Below are positions 8,847 through 18,607 of a stretch of 64,000 nucleotides of DNA, one piece after another. The notes under the pieces were generated by a model. It was not told the origin of the DNA, did not search any database, and saw only the letters and a list, made by a program, of their open reading frames with translations. Made by a program: the position numbers and the translations under genes. The stretch comes from Natronococcus sp. CG52 (GTDB taxonomy: Archaea > Halobacteriota > Halobacteria > Halobacteriales > Natrialbaceae). The DNA lies in the NCBI RefSeq assembly GCF_023913515.1, contig NZ_CP099391.1, positions 1,860,001-1,924,000 of the forward strand. Direction: 5' to 3'. The stretch's first letter is position 1. Every line of letters begins with the position of its first letter.

Positions 8847-9746
8847 ATGATTCTACCCGTCGCGAAGCGGTTCGTCGCCGGCGAGACGGAAGCCGAGGCG
8901 CTCGAGCACGTCCGCCGGCTGAACGAGCGCGGCATCTGCGGGATGGTCAACAGGCTGGGCACGCACCACGACAACCGACGGCGAGTGCGCGCCGACGCGA
9001 CGGCGTACCGAGAACTGGTCGCGGACATCGGCGACACCGGCCTCGACGGCGAGGTGTCCGTCAAGCCGACGCAGCTCGGACTCGACATCGGCGAAGGCGT
9101 ATTCCGGGACTCGCTGCGGGACGTCCTCGAGACGGCGCGAGAGCGCGACGTCTTCGTCTGGCTGGACATGGAAGAGCATACGACCACCGACGCGACGCTC
9201 GACGCCTTCGAGACGTTCGCGCTCGAGTACGACTCCGACGGAACGCGATCCTCGTCGGGCCGACGGTCCGACGGCGGGATCGGGGTCTGTCTTCAGGCCA
9301 ACCTGAAACGAACTCCCGAGGACGTCGAACGGCTCGCCGGGCTTCCCGGCAAGGTCCGGTTCGTTAGGGGCGGCGCCTACGACGAGCCGCGCGCGATCGC
9401 CTACCGGGACCCGGAGCGGATGGATCGGGCCTACCGGGACGTCCTCGAGTACGCCTTCGCCGCCTTCGACGACGGAGTCGCCGTCGCGACGCACGATCCC
9501 GCGATTATCGAGCACGCGCGCTCGCTGCGCGACCGGTACGACACGCCGTTCGAGATCCAGATGCTGATGGGCGTCCGGTCGGACGCGCAGGACGAACTCG
9601 CCGACGAATACGACGTTCGGCAGTACGTCCCGTACGGAACCCGGTGGAAGCGGTACTTCCTGAATCGGGTGACGGGAACCGACCACACGTTTCGCTTCGT
9701 CCTGCGGACGCTGCTCGATCGGGACGCGTTCTCGAGACCCTACTGA
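8847..9746 (+). CDS. Proline dehydrogenase
   Basis: This 299-aa FAD-dependent enzyme of the PRODH/PutA barrel family oxidises proline to pyrroline-5-carboxylate. Family motifs are clear: SVKPTQLGLD, FVWLDMEEHTTTDATL, GVCLQANLKRT, RFVRGGAYDEP, VATHDPAII, FEIQMLMGVR and YVPYGTRWKRYFLNR. The length suits the monofunctional enzyme without the P5C dehydrogenase domain, which is not in this window. It follows the membrane protein gene by 4 bp. Its end is convergent with the flippase gene, 27 bp away. Confidence 0.95.
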   Translation: MILPVAKRFVAGETEAEALEHVRRLNERGICGMVNRLGTHHDNRRRVRADATAYRELVADIGDTGLDGEVSVKPTQLGLDIGEGVFRDSLRDVLETARERDVFVWLDMEEHTTTDATLDAFETFALEYDSDGTRSSSGRRSDGGIGVCLQANLKRTPEDVERLAGLPGKVRFVRGGAYDEPRAIAYRDPERMDRAYRDVLEYAFAAFDDGVAVATHDPAIIEHARSLRDRYDTPFEIQMLMGVRSDAQDELADEYDVRQYVPYGTRWKRYFLNRVTGTDHTFRFVLRTLLDRDAFSRPY

Positions 9747-9773
9747 GCCGCGAGCCGTCCGCACGGTCCGGCC

Positions 9774-11303
9774 CTACTCGTAGACCTTCGGGAGTCGATC
9801 GACGAGCACGAACAGGCGGCGCTCGAGCCGGGCCGGAACGACCCCGATCCCGTCCACGAGCTCGGAGAGTTCCTCGGCCGTTAACGCCCCGGTTACGATC
9901 GCCAGCGTCGCGTACACCGCCGCGCCGAGCGGCGGCACGACGACGAGCGCGAGGATCGCCGAAGGGAGCACTACCGCGACCGGGACGATCACGGCGGCGG
10001 TTACCCCGCTCGAGACGAGGACCGGTCGCCATCGGACTCCGGCGAGCGGTCGGTACCCCAGATAGCGCGCGGCCAGCGACTGGAAACCTACGAGGCTTCC
10101 GTACCCGATCGAGGTCGCGACCGCTGCACCGGCCATCCCGTACGCCGGAATTAGCGCCAGGTTGAGGACCAGGTTGACGAGCGAACAGCCGCCCGTCGCG
10201 ACCAGGAGCGGTCGCAGGGATCGTCGTCCCTGGTTGATCGCGAGCGTCGGCCGTGCGACCGCGAATCCGACGACGCCGGGCAGGAGCAACAGCAGCGGCG
10301 TGATCGACGGCTCGAACGCAGTCCCGAGGTAGAGCGGGACGAAGTCGGTCGCGAGCGCGGCGACTCCGACCGCGAGCAGCGTCGTGAACAGGAAGACGTA
10401 CCGGGTGGCTCGATTGGCCTGTCGATGGATGGCCTCGAGGTCGCCGCTCGCCCAGAGGTTCGAGATCCGCTGCAGGAGGACGAGTTGGACCGCCGTCGGC
10501 GCGAGCCAGAGGAACTCGGCGATCGAGAGGGCGCCCCTGTAGTAGCCGACGGTCTCGTCGGTCGTCCACCGTTGCAGGAGGATCACGTCGACGTGGTAGA
10601 GCGAGTTCAGGAACAGGAAGAACAGAATCGTACTGCCGAGATAGCCGACGATCCCGCGCTTGGGCAGGTCGATGCTCGGCGGCGAAACGAGCGACCGAAG
10701 CGGGATCGACTGGGCGATGAAGACCAGCGCGAGCGCGAACGCCGCCGCGCTAGCGACGATGTGGCCGACGAGGACCCCCTCGACGCCGAGCCCCGCGTAG
10801 ACGAGCGCCAGCGCGACCGTGACGAACAGCGTCTTCTCGACCACCTTCAGCGGCTCCGAACGGGACTCGCGCTCGAGTCCCATCAGAGTCCGCAGATTGT
10901 GGTACGCGAGCTGGCTGGCGACCGCGTAACCGCCGAGCAGGTAGAACAGCGACGTGAAGGGGCCGCCGAACGCCCGCGCGGCGAGGCCGGTCCACGCAGC
11001 GACCCAGAAGGCGGCCCCGACGAGCAGCCCGAGACCGAGCGCCGGCCAAAACACGTAGCCGTAGACGGCCGCCTGCCACGCCGGATCGGACCGCTCGGAG
11101 ATGTACTTGCGAACCGCGTCGCTCGTGCCGCCGATGACGACGATGTTGACGATCCCGAAGATCGAGAGGACAAGCGCGTACTGCCCGTACTCCGTCGGCC
11201 CGAGTAATCTGACCAGCGCCGGCGTGAAGAAGAAGCCGGCGAGGACGACGAAGAGCTTCGAGGCGACGACTAACCGTACTGCAGAGGAGAGCGAATCGGC
11301 CAT
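9774..11303 (-). CDS. Wzx-type polysaccharide/oligosaccharide flippase
   Basis: This 509-aa integral membrane protein has 12-14 hydrophobic helices and the fold pattern of the MOP/polysaccharide transport family: VVASKLFVVLAGFFFTPALVRLLGPTEYG at the N-terminus, EFLWLAPTAVQLVLLQRIS in the middle and a LPGVVGFAVARPTLAINQGR repeat. Such proteins flip lipid-linked glycans to the outer face of the membrane. It sits at the end of a surface-glycan region and precedes the FemAB-like gene on the same strand by 115 bp. The specific substrate cannot be told from sequence. Confidence 0.9.
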   Translation of the reverse strand: MADSLSSAVRLVVASKLFVVLAGFFFTPALVRLLGPTEYGQYALVLSIFGIVNIVVIGGTSDAVRKYISERSDPAWQAAVYGYVFWPALGLGLLVGAAFWVAAWTGLAARAFGGPFTSLFYLLGGYAVASQLAYHNLRTLMGLERESRSEPLKVVEKTLFVTVALALVYAGLGVEGVLVGHIVASAAAFALALVFIAQSIPLRSLVSPPSIDLPKRGIVGYLGSTILFFLFLNSLYHVDVILLQRWTTDETVGYYRGALSIAEFLWLAPTAVQLVLLQRISNLWASGDLEAIHRQANRATRYVFLFTTLLAVGVAALATDFVPLYLGTAFEPSITPLLLLLPGVVGFAVARPTLAINQGRRSLRPLLVATGGCSLVNLVLNLALIPAYGMAGAAVATSIGYGSLVGFQSLAARYLGYRPLAGVRWRPVLVSSGVTAAVIVPVAVVLPSAILALVVVPPLGAAVYATLAIVTGALTAEELSELVDGIGVVPARLERRLFVLVDRLPKVYE

Positions 11304-11418
11304 GGAAACCCGTCGAGACCAACGCGTGCAGCGTACTTAATCCGGGAGTGGATTGGCTCTCGATCGTGTCTGACACGCTCGCCGATACGTTTCGACGCCC
11401 GGCTTTTGCTTCCGCGTC

Positions 11419-12438
11419 CTACGTCCGACCGAACCGCCGGGAAAGCGTTCGACCGAGGTTCAGCGCCGACAGCGCCGGTGCCGGCCGTCCCCGTTCCCAG
11501 AGGAGCAGCGGGATCGGCTGCGCGCCGAAGTACTCTTTGAAGCAGAACACGCCGTTTCTGAAGTCCGGCGTCGAGCCGCGGAGGTCGTACGTCTCGTAGC
11601 CCCGGTCGATCGCCCACCTGATCGCGTGCTCGTGGAGCAACTCCGGCGCGTGGTACTCGAAGTGGTCCGCTGTGACGGCCGTGTAGAGGTGCTGGACCGA
11701 CGACTGTTCGTCGTCCGTGATGTACAGGTACGTGCCGCGTCTCGCGCCGTCGGCCCGGAGCGAAAAGATCGCTATCCTGTCCTCGACTCGCTCGAGTTCG
11801 GTCAGAAACGAGTACGGAACCGCGTCCATCCCGACGCGGTCCATCACCCTCGTGTAGTCGTCGTAGAAATCGGACAGCACCGCGTCGGTCAGCGGTTCCT
11901 CGACGACCTCGAACTCGCTTTCGCGGCCGCGTCTGATGCCACGACGGCGCTCGCCGTGCATTTCCTCGACGATCGCGTTCCAGCCGCGGGTGAGATCGAG
12001 CACGAACCGACACGAGTGGACGGCGAGTTCGTAGCCGCGCTCCCTGAGCGCGTTGTGGTAGCGGACGAACCCCTGATCGTAGGTCCGAAACTGGTTGAAC
12101 AGGACCCGTCCGTTACAGCGGTCGGCGACGCCGTCGAGCAGGAGTTCCAGCGCCCGCTCCTCGTCGGCCATCGCGACCGGGCCGCCGTAGCCCGGTTCGA
12201 TCGATTTCAGCTGACCGACCGGTCCGAGCTCGGTGACGAAGTTCGGGAGGACGGCGATCGGGTTCCCCTTCTTCGAGACGAGGACGTGTCTCGGCTCGCG
12301 GTCCGTTCCCGCCTCGACCGCCTCGAGCCACTCGTAGCGATGGAAGACACAGCCGAGTTCGGACTGTTTGATGACGTTGTTCCACTGGTTCCGATTCACC
12401 GCGTCGATGCTATCTATGTGTTCCACTTCGAGGGACAT
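11419..12438 (-). CDS. FemAB/GNAT-like acyltransferase
   Basis: This 339-aa protein resembles the two-GNAT-fold FemAB/BioF2-like acetyltransferase superfamily: an N-terminal NQWNNVIKQSELGCVFHRYEWLEAVE stretch, LKSIEPGYGGPVA, WNAIVEEMHGERRRGIRRG, and a C-terminal WAIDRGYETYDLRGSTPDF followed by GVFCFKEYFGAQPIPL. In bacteria such proteins add amino acids or acyl groups to cell-envelope polymers or lipids. In haloarchaea they recur in polysaccharide loci, where a role in modifying a glycan or its lipid carrier is plausible but unproven. Start ATG 12438. Confidence 0.82.
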   Translation of the reverse strand: MSLEVEHIDSIDAVNRNQWNNVIKQSELGCVFHRYEWLEAVEAGTDREPRHVLVSKKGNPIAVLPNFVTELGPVGQLKSIEPGYGGPVAMADEERALELLLDGVADRCNGRVLFNQFRTYDQGFVRYHNALRERGYELAVHSCRFVLDLTRGWNAIVEEMHGERRRGIRRGRESEFEVVEEPLTDAVLSDFYDDYTRVMDRVGMDAVPYSFLTELERVEDRIAIFSLRADGARRGTYLYITDDEQSSVQHLYTAVTADHFEYHAPELLHEHAIRWAIDRGYETYDLRGSTPDFRNGVFCFKEYFGAQPIPLLLWERGRPAPALSALNLGRTLSRRFGRT

Positions 12439-12604
12439 CTGCGAGACCTCGGCGCGTGCCGTTCTCTCACCGGCGTCCTCGAAGAAATAGCTTTGGAGCG
12501 TCCGCCGGATATGCTCGGGTTTCTCCTCGCCAGCGGGAACGGTAACGGCGAATTACGATGAGTCGGCTCTATCGCTCGGCGGGCGCGGGCCCGCGAGCCG
12601 GGAG

Positions 12605-13426
12605 TCAGCGTAGCGAGCCCGCGCGGTCGAGGACGGCCGAGTGCAGTCCCGAAAGCGGCGGCGGGTCGTCGGCGCCCGGCGAGAGCGCGACGACGCGGTC
12701 GGCGTCGGCGGAGACGTTCGCGAGGAGCCGCGCGTTGTCCTCGCGCTCGAGCATTTCGTTGGTCGCGAGCGTCGAGTCGCCGACGACGATCACGGTCCCG
12801 TCGCTGACGGCTTCGACCGTCGCGACGGGGTGCGAGGCGGGGCGCTCGTCTTCCCCGAGCGTCGCGTCCGGATCGTCGACGAGGTAGCTGAATTCGCTCG
12901 TGTTCGCGAGCACAGTCGCGCCGTTTGGCTCGACCGCCGTCGCGCGGTTCAGCGCCAGCCGATCGACGTCCGCGGTCAGCGCGTGGTCCGCGACGGACGT
13001 CGCGATCGGTCGCGCCGGCCCGCGGTCGTAGTGGCGGTCGTCCCGGAGCACCTGGCCGTCGAGTCGGGCCTCGGCGCCGACAGCTGAGAGGGCGGTGTTC
13101 GCCTCGGGCGAGTCGGCGACCACCACGAGCGTACCGCCGTCCCGGACGAACGCCTCGGCGTCCGCCTCGTCGCCGTCGGTCGGCGGCGACGCGATGGCGA
13201 CGGTTCCGTCGGGCTCAAGCCCGTCGTATCCCGCGGCCGCCTCGTACTCGAGGCCGGGTTCCGACTCGATCTGCTGTCGGAGTTCGCTGGTACCGTCGCC
13301 GCTCGGGTTGTACGGATCGTGGGCGACGGTCGAGGTCGAACCCGCCCAGCCGATCGCGACGAGGACGACGACCGCCAGTGCAACGAGCGCGAACCGCGGG
13401 CGGTCGACGTCTCGATCGGCGCTCAC
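12605..13426 (-). CDS. DUF4350 domain-containing membrane protein
   Basis: This 273-aa protein has one N-terminal membrane span (about 10-30), then a DUF4350/GATase-like extracellular domain with YNPSGDGTSELRQQIE, VAIASPPTDGDEAD.FVRDGGTLVVVADSP and VIVVGDSTLATNEML. In other haloarchaea DUF4350 genes lie with MoxR ATPase and DUF58 genes; those partners are absent here, and only the small membrane gene directly upstream is linked by a 4-nt overlap. Function unknown. Confidence 0.8.
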   Translation of the reverse strand: MSADRDVDRPRFALVALAVVVLVAIGWAGSTSTVAHDPYNPSGDGTSELRQQIESEPGLEYEAAAGYDGLEPDGTVAIASPPTDGDEADAEAFVRDGGTLVVVADSPEANTALSAVGAEARLDGQVLRDDRHYDRGPARPIATSVADHALTADVDRLALNRATAVEPNGATVLANTSEFSYLVDDPDATLGEDERPASHPVATVEAVSDGTVIVVGDSTLATNEMLEREDNARLLANVSADADRVVALSPGADDPPPLSGLHSAVLDRAGSLR

Positions 13427-13701
13427 GGAAGCACCCCTGGCGCGAGTAACTGAACGGTGCGGACGGCGACGACGACGACGGCGCCGGCAATCGCGACGAC
13501 GGTAATTCGGCGGAGCCGTCTCCGCCAGCGCGGGTCGACCTCGGCGGGAATCAGCAGTTCGTTCAGAACTACGAATCCGAGCACTGCCAGCAGGAAAAAC
13601 GCGCCGGGGGAGAACTCCCCCAGCGCGACGAGCGCGAGCAGCGCTCCGAGCAGCCAGACGACCTGCAGGCGAACGTACCGGCGGCGCCGCGGCGTTGACA
13701 T
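13423..13701 (-). CDS. Small membrane protein linked to the DUF4350 gene
   Basis: This 92-aa protein has three hydrophobic segments (VVWLLGALLALVALG, AFFLLAVLGFVVLNELL and ITVVAIAGAVVVVAVRTV) with Arg-rich loops. It overlaps the DUF4350 start by 4 nt, so translational coupling and complex formation are likely. The ATG at 13701 is preferred to one three codons upstream. I do not recognise a named family. Confidence 0.72.
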   Translation of the reverse strand: MSTPRRRRYVRLQVVWLLGALLALVALGEFSPGAFFLLAVLGFVVLNELLIPAEVDPRWRRRLRRITVVAIAGAVVVVAVRTVQLLAPGVLP

Positions 13702-13826
13702 CGACGGCAACCGTTCACGAGCACGTCCGTAAACCTAGCCGATGGTATCGGTCTCGAGTACGCGGTAACGCGGTTTTACGACCGATTCGAGGACTGTACT
13801 CGCGTCGGAACCGATCGAGACGCGGC

Positions 13827-15701
13827 TCAGGAGTGCAACGACACCGATCCGGAGTCGTACACCCGATCGCGGTCCTCGAGCGCGTCTCGCGGGAGGTTCG
13901 ACTCGTCGACGTACTGCGTGAACTGGAGGGGCCTGTCCTCGAGTTCGTCCTCCCGGACGAGGACGGCGTCGTGGTCGTCGAACATGGCGTCGCCCTCGGC
14001 GGCGTCGACCACCGAACACAGCGAGCCGTGGAACGCTCCCATGTACCGACAGGCGATCCGGTCGGTTCCGATCTCCCCGCGGTAGCCGTCGTCGACCGCC
14101 GCGAACGACTGGCGCTCGTGGTCGGAGAGGTAGAACGTGTAGAACGGTCGCTCGACGATCGGATTGTCGGAGGCGGTGAGCTCGTTCGAGACGGCCGTGA
14201 AGGTGAACAGCGACAGGATCAGCAGGAGGACGAGAAACGCTGCCAGCCCGCCGCGCCGGAGCAGTTCGTACAGCCCGTAGCCGCCGGCCAGCGCGACGAA
14301 CGCGAAGCCGTAGTGGCCGAACCGGTCGACGTTGACGCCGGCCACCGCGTCGAGCAGGAGCACCGGGCCGGGGAAGACGAGCGGGACGAGGAGGATCGCC
14401 ACGACGCCGACGGCCGTCGTACGACCGCTCGGCCTCCGGCTACCGTTGCGGACGACGTCGGCGCCGTCGTCGCCGCCGTCCGCGCACGCCGGCCGCCGTC
14501 CTCGCTCGAGCAGGAACAGGAACCCAAGGAGGACGAAGAAGAGGACGAACCCGTAGGGAACGAAGTTCGCGACCTCCACCCAGGGGCTCGTGATCACGCC
14601 CTCCGGGACCGCCGACTCCGTCGGCTCGAAGAGCACCGCGTAGATCGTTCCCGCGATTCGCGTGACGACGACCTCCGCGGCGTACAGCCAGTAGAGGCTC
14701 GTGAACAGGAACGTCACGGCGAGGACGTAGCTGCCGACGATCGGCTCCGACCGGGTGATCGTCCGCTCGGTGAGCGCCACGAGGGCGAGGATCGCGAGCA
14801 CGAACGGGATCGTCACGGGGTGAGCGACCACGATCGCCGCGACGAGGCCGACGGTCAGGAGCCGAATCCCCGCGGTCGGGCGACTCAGGAGCGCGAGCAA
14901 CAACGCGAGGAAGAAGATCGAGGCGACGCTGCGCGGGATCGAGTACATCCCGTAGAAGAGGTACAGCGGGAACGAGATCGCCACCAGGCTCGCCAGGAGG
15001 GCGTACTTCTCGTCCGGGTGGAGTCGGTGCGCGACGCCGTAGGTGAGACCGACGCCCGCGGCGAAGATTCCGCCGGAGAGGAGGTACATCGCGGTGTACG
15101 GCGCGATCCAGCTGCCGAAGACCAGCGAGACGAACGCGGTGTAGACGTGCCACAGCTGGAACGAGTCGTAGCTCGGCAGGAGCGTGGACGTCCGTCCGGT
15201 CTCGAGGATCGACGTCGCTATCGAGATGTGCGACGTGAGATCCGTGTGGCCGACGAAGAGCCCGTAGTTCAGGGTGACGCTGTAGATGACGAGCAGGACG
15301 GTGACCACCAGGTGATAGAGCGCGATTGCGCGGCTCGTTCGGCCGATCGGCGTCGTCGCTGTTAGCAGGAAACAGCAGAGGTAGAGGAGCGAGGCGCCCG
15401 CGTAGAACGCGTACGGACGAACGTCGGTGGCGACCAGCACGAGGACCAGTGCGCCGAGTACGAAGTGAAAAAGCGCCGACCAGACCCGCCAGTCGACCCG
15501 GGCCGGTGGCGACCAGCTGCCGGCGTCGGTGCGCACTCCTCGAGCGACGATCGGGGCCGCGATCATCGGAACGGCGACGTACAATCCCAGTATCGACAGG
15601 TTACGGAATTCGAGAAGGAGCGGGACGGCGACCCCGAGAACCGCGGCGACGACGAGCGCGACCGAGAGCGGTCGGGACACGTCGAAATCGGTTCGGATCA
15701 C
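13827..15701 (-). CDS. Large multi-spanning membrane protein, GT-C-like
   Basis: This 624-aa protein starts at GTG 15701. It has about 13 membrane helices and ends in a 115-residue outward-facing soluble domain with three cysteines. An acidic first loop (YGLFVGHTDLTSHISIATSI) just after an N-terminal helix resembles the Asp-containing loop of GT-C enzymes that use lipid-linked sugars, such as oligosaccharyltransferases and ArnT-like transferases. The C-terminal part (DGYRGEIGTDRIACRYMGAF) also resembles those proteins. Its place in the glycan region supports the idea, but the assignment is only by topology. It could instead be a polymer-assembly protein. Confidence 0.72.
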   Translation of the reverse strand: MIRTDFDVSRPLSVALVVAAVLGVAVPLLLEFRNLSILGLYVAVPMIAAPIVARGVRTDAGSWSPPARVDWRVWSALFHFVLGALVLVLVATDVRPYAFYAGASLLYLCCFLLTATTPIGRTSRAIALYHLVVTVLLVIYSVTLNYGLFVGHTDLTSHISIATSILETGRTSTLLPSYDSFQLWHVYTAFVSLVFGSWIAPYTAMYLLSGGIFAAGVGLTYGVAHRLHPDEKYALLASLVAISFPLYLFYGMYSIPRSVASIFFLALLLALLSRPTAGIRLLTVGLVAAIVVAHPVTIPFVLAILALVALTERTITRSEPIVGSYVLAVTFLFTSLYWLYAAEVVVTRIAGTIYAVLFEPTESAVPEGVITSPWVEVANFVPYGFVLFFVLLGFLFLLERGRRPACADGGDDGADVVRNGSRRPSGRTTAVGVVAILLVPLVFPGPVLLLDAVAGVNVDRFGHYGFAFVALAGGYGLYELLRRGGLAAFLVLLLILSLFTFTAVSNELTASDNPIVERPFYTFYLSDHERQSFAAVDDGYRGEIGTDRIACRYMGAFHGSLCSVVDAAEGDAMFDDHDAVLVREDELEDRPLQFTQYVDESNLPRDALEDRDRVYDSGSVSLHS

Positions 15702-16068
15702 GGTCGCCTCCGTCTCCGTCGATCGGCCCGACCGGTACGAGCCGCTCGCGCGGCGCGACGCGTTCGGCGTCCGGCGCTCGAGCCGGTCGTTCCCGTCGGG
15801 CGGTTCTGCATAGTCGAGGGTTCGCTATGCGAGCCACTGCGAAAAACGTTACAGCACGTTCAGCCGATCCGACGAGTCCGGTGACGCCCGTCGCGATGTG
15901 ACGATCGAGCTCGGTCTCGGACGTCGGATCCGGTCTCGCGATCGGACGACGCGTCCGCGGGGCCGGCGGTAGATCGAGATTACCGCCGTCGTCGTCCGCG
16001 GACAATGTCGCGCTTCTCCGCGTGACGATATCGAACCCTATAGAACGCCTGCGACGTACCTCGGCGAG
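15702..16068. other. Divergent intergenic region with a TATA-like box
   Basis: These 367 bp lie between divergent genes. The box CCTATAG at 16037-16043 is 26 nt before ATG 16069 and suggests a leaderless transcript for the lipoprotein gene. I see no small gene here; the open frames encode Arg-rich shadows. Confidence 0.5.
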
Positions 16069-17406
16069 ATGGATCGTCGAACCGTCCTGAAGACGACCGG
16101 TGCCGTCGCAACGACGGTGCTGTTAGCAGGGTGTTCGGACGACGCCGAACCCGACGATTCCGACGAGCCCGATGAGTCGGCGGAGTCCGACGAGGCGCCC
16201 GACCATAACTCGTCCGAGGACGACGAGCCGGAGGGGTTCGAGGACTCGCTCGCGGACCAGGTCGACGAGGACGACGAGGGGGTCGACGTCGTCCAGATCG
16301 ACTACGACGAACTCGACGAGCCGACCGACGTCTACCGGGTCTGGTCGGGCGACCCGACCACGTTTTCGTTCGTCGATAACCACACGTTCGACGGGGAAAC
16401 GGCACTGCGCTGCGATATTCCTCGAGGCGGAAGCGACGGGAGCAACGCGGCGTACTGGTTCCCGGAGAACGGGTACGGACAGCCGCTCGAGGTCCGCCAG
16501 CGGGCGATGGTTCGACTGGGCGACGACTGGGCGATGGAGGCGGGCGACGTCTGCCGGTTCTGGTGTCTCGGCCTGAACACGGAGGCGGGAATCCAGGGCT
16601 CCGGCGGTCGCGGACGGCCGTCCGGAAACGACGGCTGGTCGAGCATGCTCGCGCTCACGAACCGGGAGAGTCGATCGAACGGCGAGTACAAGCTCGCCGC
16701 TTACACCTACCACCTCGATCAGCCGTGGACGAGCGGCGAGTTCGAACTGACCGACGCGCGGGTGCCGGCCGACGAGTGGTTCGCGCTCGAGACCGAGGTC
16801 GTGATGAACTCGATCGACGACGACGAGGCGGTACACGACGGCGAGGCTCGCTGCTGGATCGACGGCGAACTCGCCTACGAGCGAACCGACTTTCGCTGGA
16901 CGACGATCGAAGAGCAGGCGGTCGAGTACGCCGGCCCGCTGGTGCGGTACGGAGGCGGTGAAACCGCGCCGGCAGACCTCGCGATCTACTACGACGAGCA
17001 CGAACTGCTCGCCGACGACATTCCCGACATTCCGCCGTACGACCAGGATCCGCACTTCGAGGACCCTGCGAATATGGACGCTTACGACGGGCGCGTGACC
17101 TACGTCAACGGCGACGGGACCGCGACGTACCGCTTCTACGTCGACGGCGACGTCGTTCACACCGACTGGAGCAACGTCGACGGCCACCAGGCGATGTACA
17201 ACGACACCGTCGACATCACGCCGGCTGACGCCTCCGAAAGCGGCTACGCGATCGTCGAGGCGACCGCGGAGCCGAACACCGTCGACGGCTACCTCTTCAA
17301 CGGCGAGTTCGTCGCTATCGACGCCGATCCCGATCCCGTCGAGCTGTGGGTCTCCGGGGAACAGGTCGAACCCGTCGACTACCCGCCGTCTCCTACCGAC
17401 GCGTGA
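16069..17406 (+). CDS. Secreted lipoprotein with polysaccharide-lyase-like jelly-roll domain
   Basis: This 445-aa protein begins MDRRTVLKTTGAVATTVLL and then LAGC, a twin-arginine-type signal with a lipobox Cys at residue 23. An acidic linker (25-80) leads to a jelly-roll domain (about 82-315) that looks like polysaccharide lyase family 14/20 proteins: DGETALRCDIP, GWSSMLALTNR, YKLAAYTYHLDQP, DEWFALETEVVMNS, DGEARCWIDGELAYERTDFRW, and a final GGG..LAIYYDEHEL strand. A second C-terminal beta domain (about 330-440, TYRFYVDGDVVHTDW) follows. It probably binds or cleaves an acidic polysaccharide at the cell surface. The gene at 18985 is a paralogue. Confidence 0.78.
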   Translation: MDRRTVLKTTGAVATTVLLAGCSDDAEPDDSDEPDESAESDEAPDHNSSEDDEPEGFEDSLADQVDEDDEGVDVVQIDYDELDEPTDVYRVWSGDPTTFSFVDNHTFDGETALRCDIPRGGSDGSNAAYWFPENGYGQPLEVRQRAMVRLGDDWAMEAGDVCRFWCLGLNTEAGIQGSGGRGRPSGNDGWSSMLALTNRESRSNGEYKLAAYTYHLDQPWTSGEFELTDARVPADEWFALETEVVMNSIDDDEAVHDGEARCWIDGELAYERTDFRWTTIEEQAVEYAGPLVRYGGGETAPADLAIYYDEHELLADDIPDIPPYDQDPHFEDPANMDAYDGRVTYVNGDGTATYRFYVDGDVVHTDWSNVDGHQAMYNDTVDITPADASESGYAIVEATAEPNTVDGYLFNGEFVAIDADPDPVELWVSGEQVEPVDYPPSPTDA

Positions 17407-18607
17407 AGGGAACGGGTTCGCGATCGGGAGACCGGGAGAGTTCGACGGTCGGCAGCTTGCGGACGAGTCCTGCCGGCGGCGTCAACCACGCGCCCAGGTC
17501 CGACCGATCGACGTCCCACGAAACCCCCGGCTTTGCGATCGCTCGCAGACACTCGAGCAGTCGCTCCTCCTCGCGGTTGCAGGCGTAGTAGTACAGCTCT
17601 CGAAGCGGGAACACCATCTCGCCGTCCGGTCGCGGCGACCGGGCGGGTAACCGATCCTCGAGGCCGAGCGCCGTCGCGACCATCGTCGAGGCGAACCGGT
17701 AGCCGTGCGCGCTCGCCAGCGCGTACGACGCCCAGAACTTCGGATTGATCTCCATGAGCACGAGTTCGCCGCTCGCTCGGCGCTTGAACTCGACGAGCGC
17801 GACGCCGTGCCAGCCGAGCTCCCGGAGCAACTCGGCGGCCGCAGCCTCGAGTTCGGGGTCGCGACACAGCCGGAGGTGGGTTCCGCTGCCGCCGCGACGC
17901 GGGACGGACCGCAGTTCCTCGTGGGCGACGCGGAGTTCGATCTCGCCGTTGCGGACGAACAGCCCGCACGCGTACGTCGGCGACGGGCCGGTGATACACT
18001 CCTGTACGAGGACGTCCCCCGTCGGCGCGACGGCCTCGAGACGGTCGTAAACCTCCCAGAACCGATCCGGATCCGCGACGCGAGCCGTCGTCTCGCGGCC
18101 GCCGCCCGCCTCCCGCCGCGCCTTGAGAAAGACCGGGAACGCGAGGGTCTCGAGCGATCCGGTCGGCCGGCCCCGAGCGTCGACCTCCTCGACGAGCCGC
18201 GAGTAGTCCGTCGGCACGTCGATACCGAGCGCGGCGGCCCGCTCCATCGTCGCCGCCTTGTCAGCGGCGACCTCGAACGCGTCGGGGTCGGGGAGACGGA
18301 CGGACGCGAACGACGGGAGGTCGTCCCGGACCGACTCGAGGACGGCCGCCGACTCGTAGCCGACGGGGAGGACGAACTGCGGGCGGTGAGCGCGGATCAC
18401 GGCCCGCAGCGCCTCGAGATAGCCGGGATCGTCGGTCGACGGGATCGTGACGGCGACGTCGCAGTAGTTCGACCGAAGCAGCCGGCTGTACCGCATCGTT
18501 CCCGCGCCGACGATCGTCACCCCGAGATCTTCCGACAGCTCCTGCGCGATCACGAGCGCGGTCGGGTAATCGCCGTCGAGAAGCAGCACCCGCGGCCCCG
18601 TTCGCAT
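17393..18607 (-). CDS. ATP-grasp family ligase
   Basis: This 404-aa protein starts at ATG 18607 (MRTGPRVLLLDGDYPTA). It has a pre-ATP-grasp Rossmann region (1-110), an ATP-grasp core with FPVFLKARREAGGG and DVLVQECI, and the metal-binding stretch VALVEFKRRASGELVLMEINPKFW. The shape is that of carboxylate-amine or peptide-forming ligases encoded in haloarchaeal surface loci. It could attach an amino acid to a sugar or lipid, but the substrate is unknown. Its last 14 bp overlap the end of the convergent lyase-like gene. Longer frames upstream are non-acidic and were rejected. Confidence 0.85.
   Translation of the reverse strand: MRTGPRVLLLDGDYPTALVIAQELSEDLGVTIVGAGTMRYSRLLRSNYCDVAVTIPSTDDPGYLEALRAVIRAHRPQFVLPVGYESAAVLESVRDDLPSFASVRLPDPDAFEVAADKAATMERAAALGIDVPTDYSRLVEEVDARGRPTGSLETLAFPVFLKARREAGGGRETTARVADPDRFWEVYDRLEAVAPTGDVLVQECITGPSPTYACGLFVRNGEIELRVAHEELRSVPRRGGSGTHLRLCRDPELEAAAAELLRELGWHGVALVEFKRRASGELVLMEINPKFWASYALASAHGYRFASTMVATALGLEDRLPARSPRPDGEMVFPLRELYYYACNREEERLLECLRAIAKPGVSWDVDRSDLGAWLTPPAGLVRKLPTVELSRSPDREPVPFTRR

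Noticed and set aside
13695-15365. 556-codon open frame on the plus strand
   Set aside because: It is antisense to the 624-aa membrane protein, is packed with Arg, Glu, Asp and Gln dipeptides and has no domain; a GC-rich shadow.
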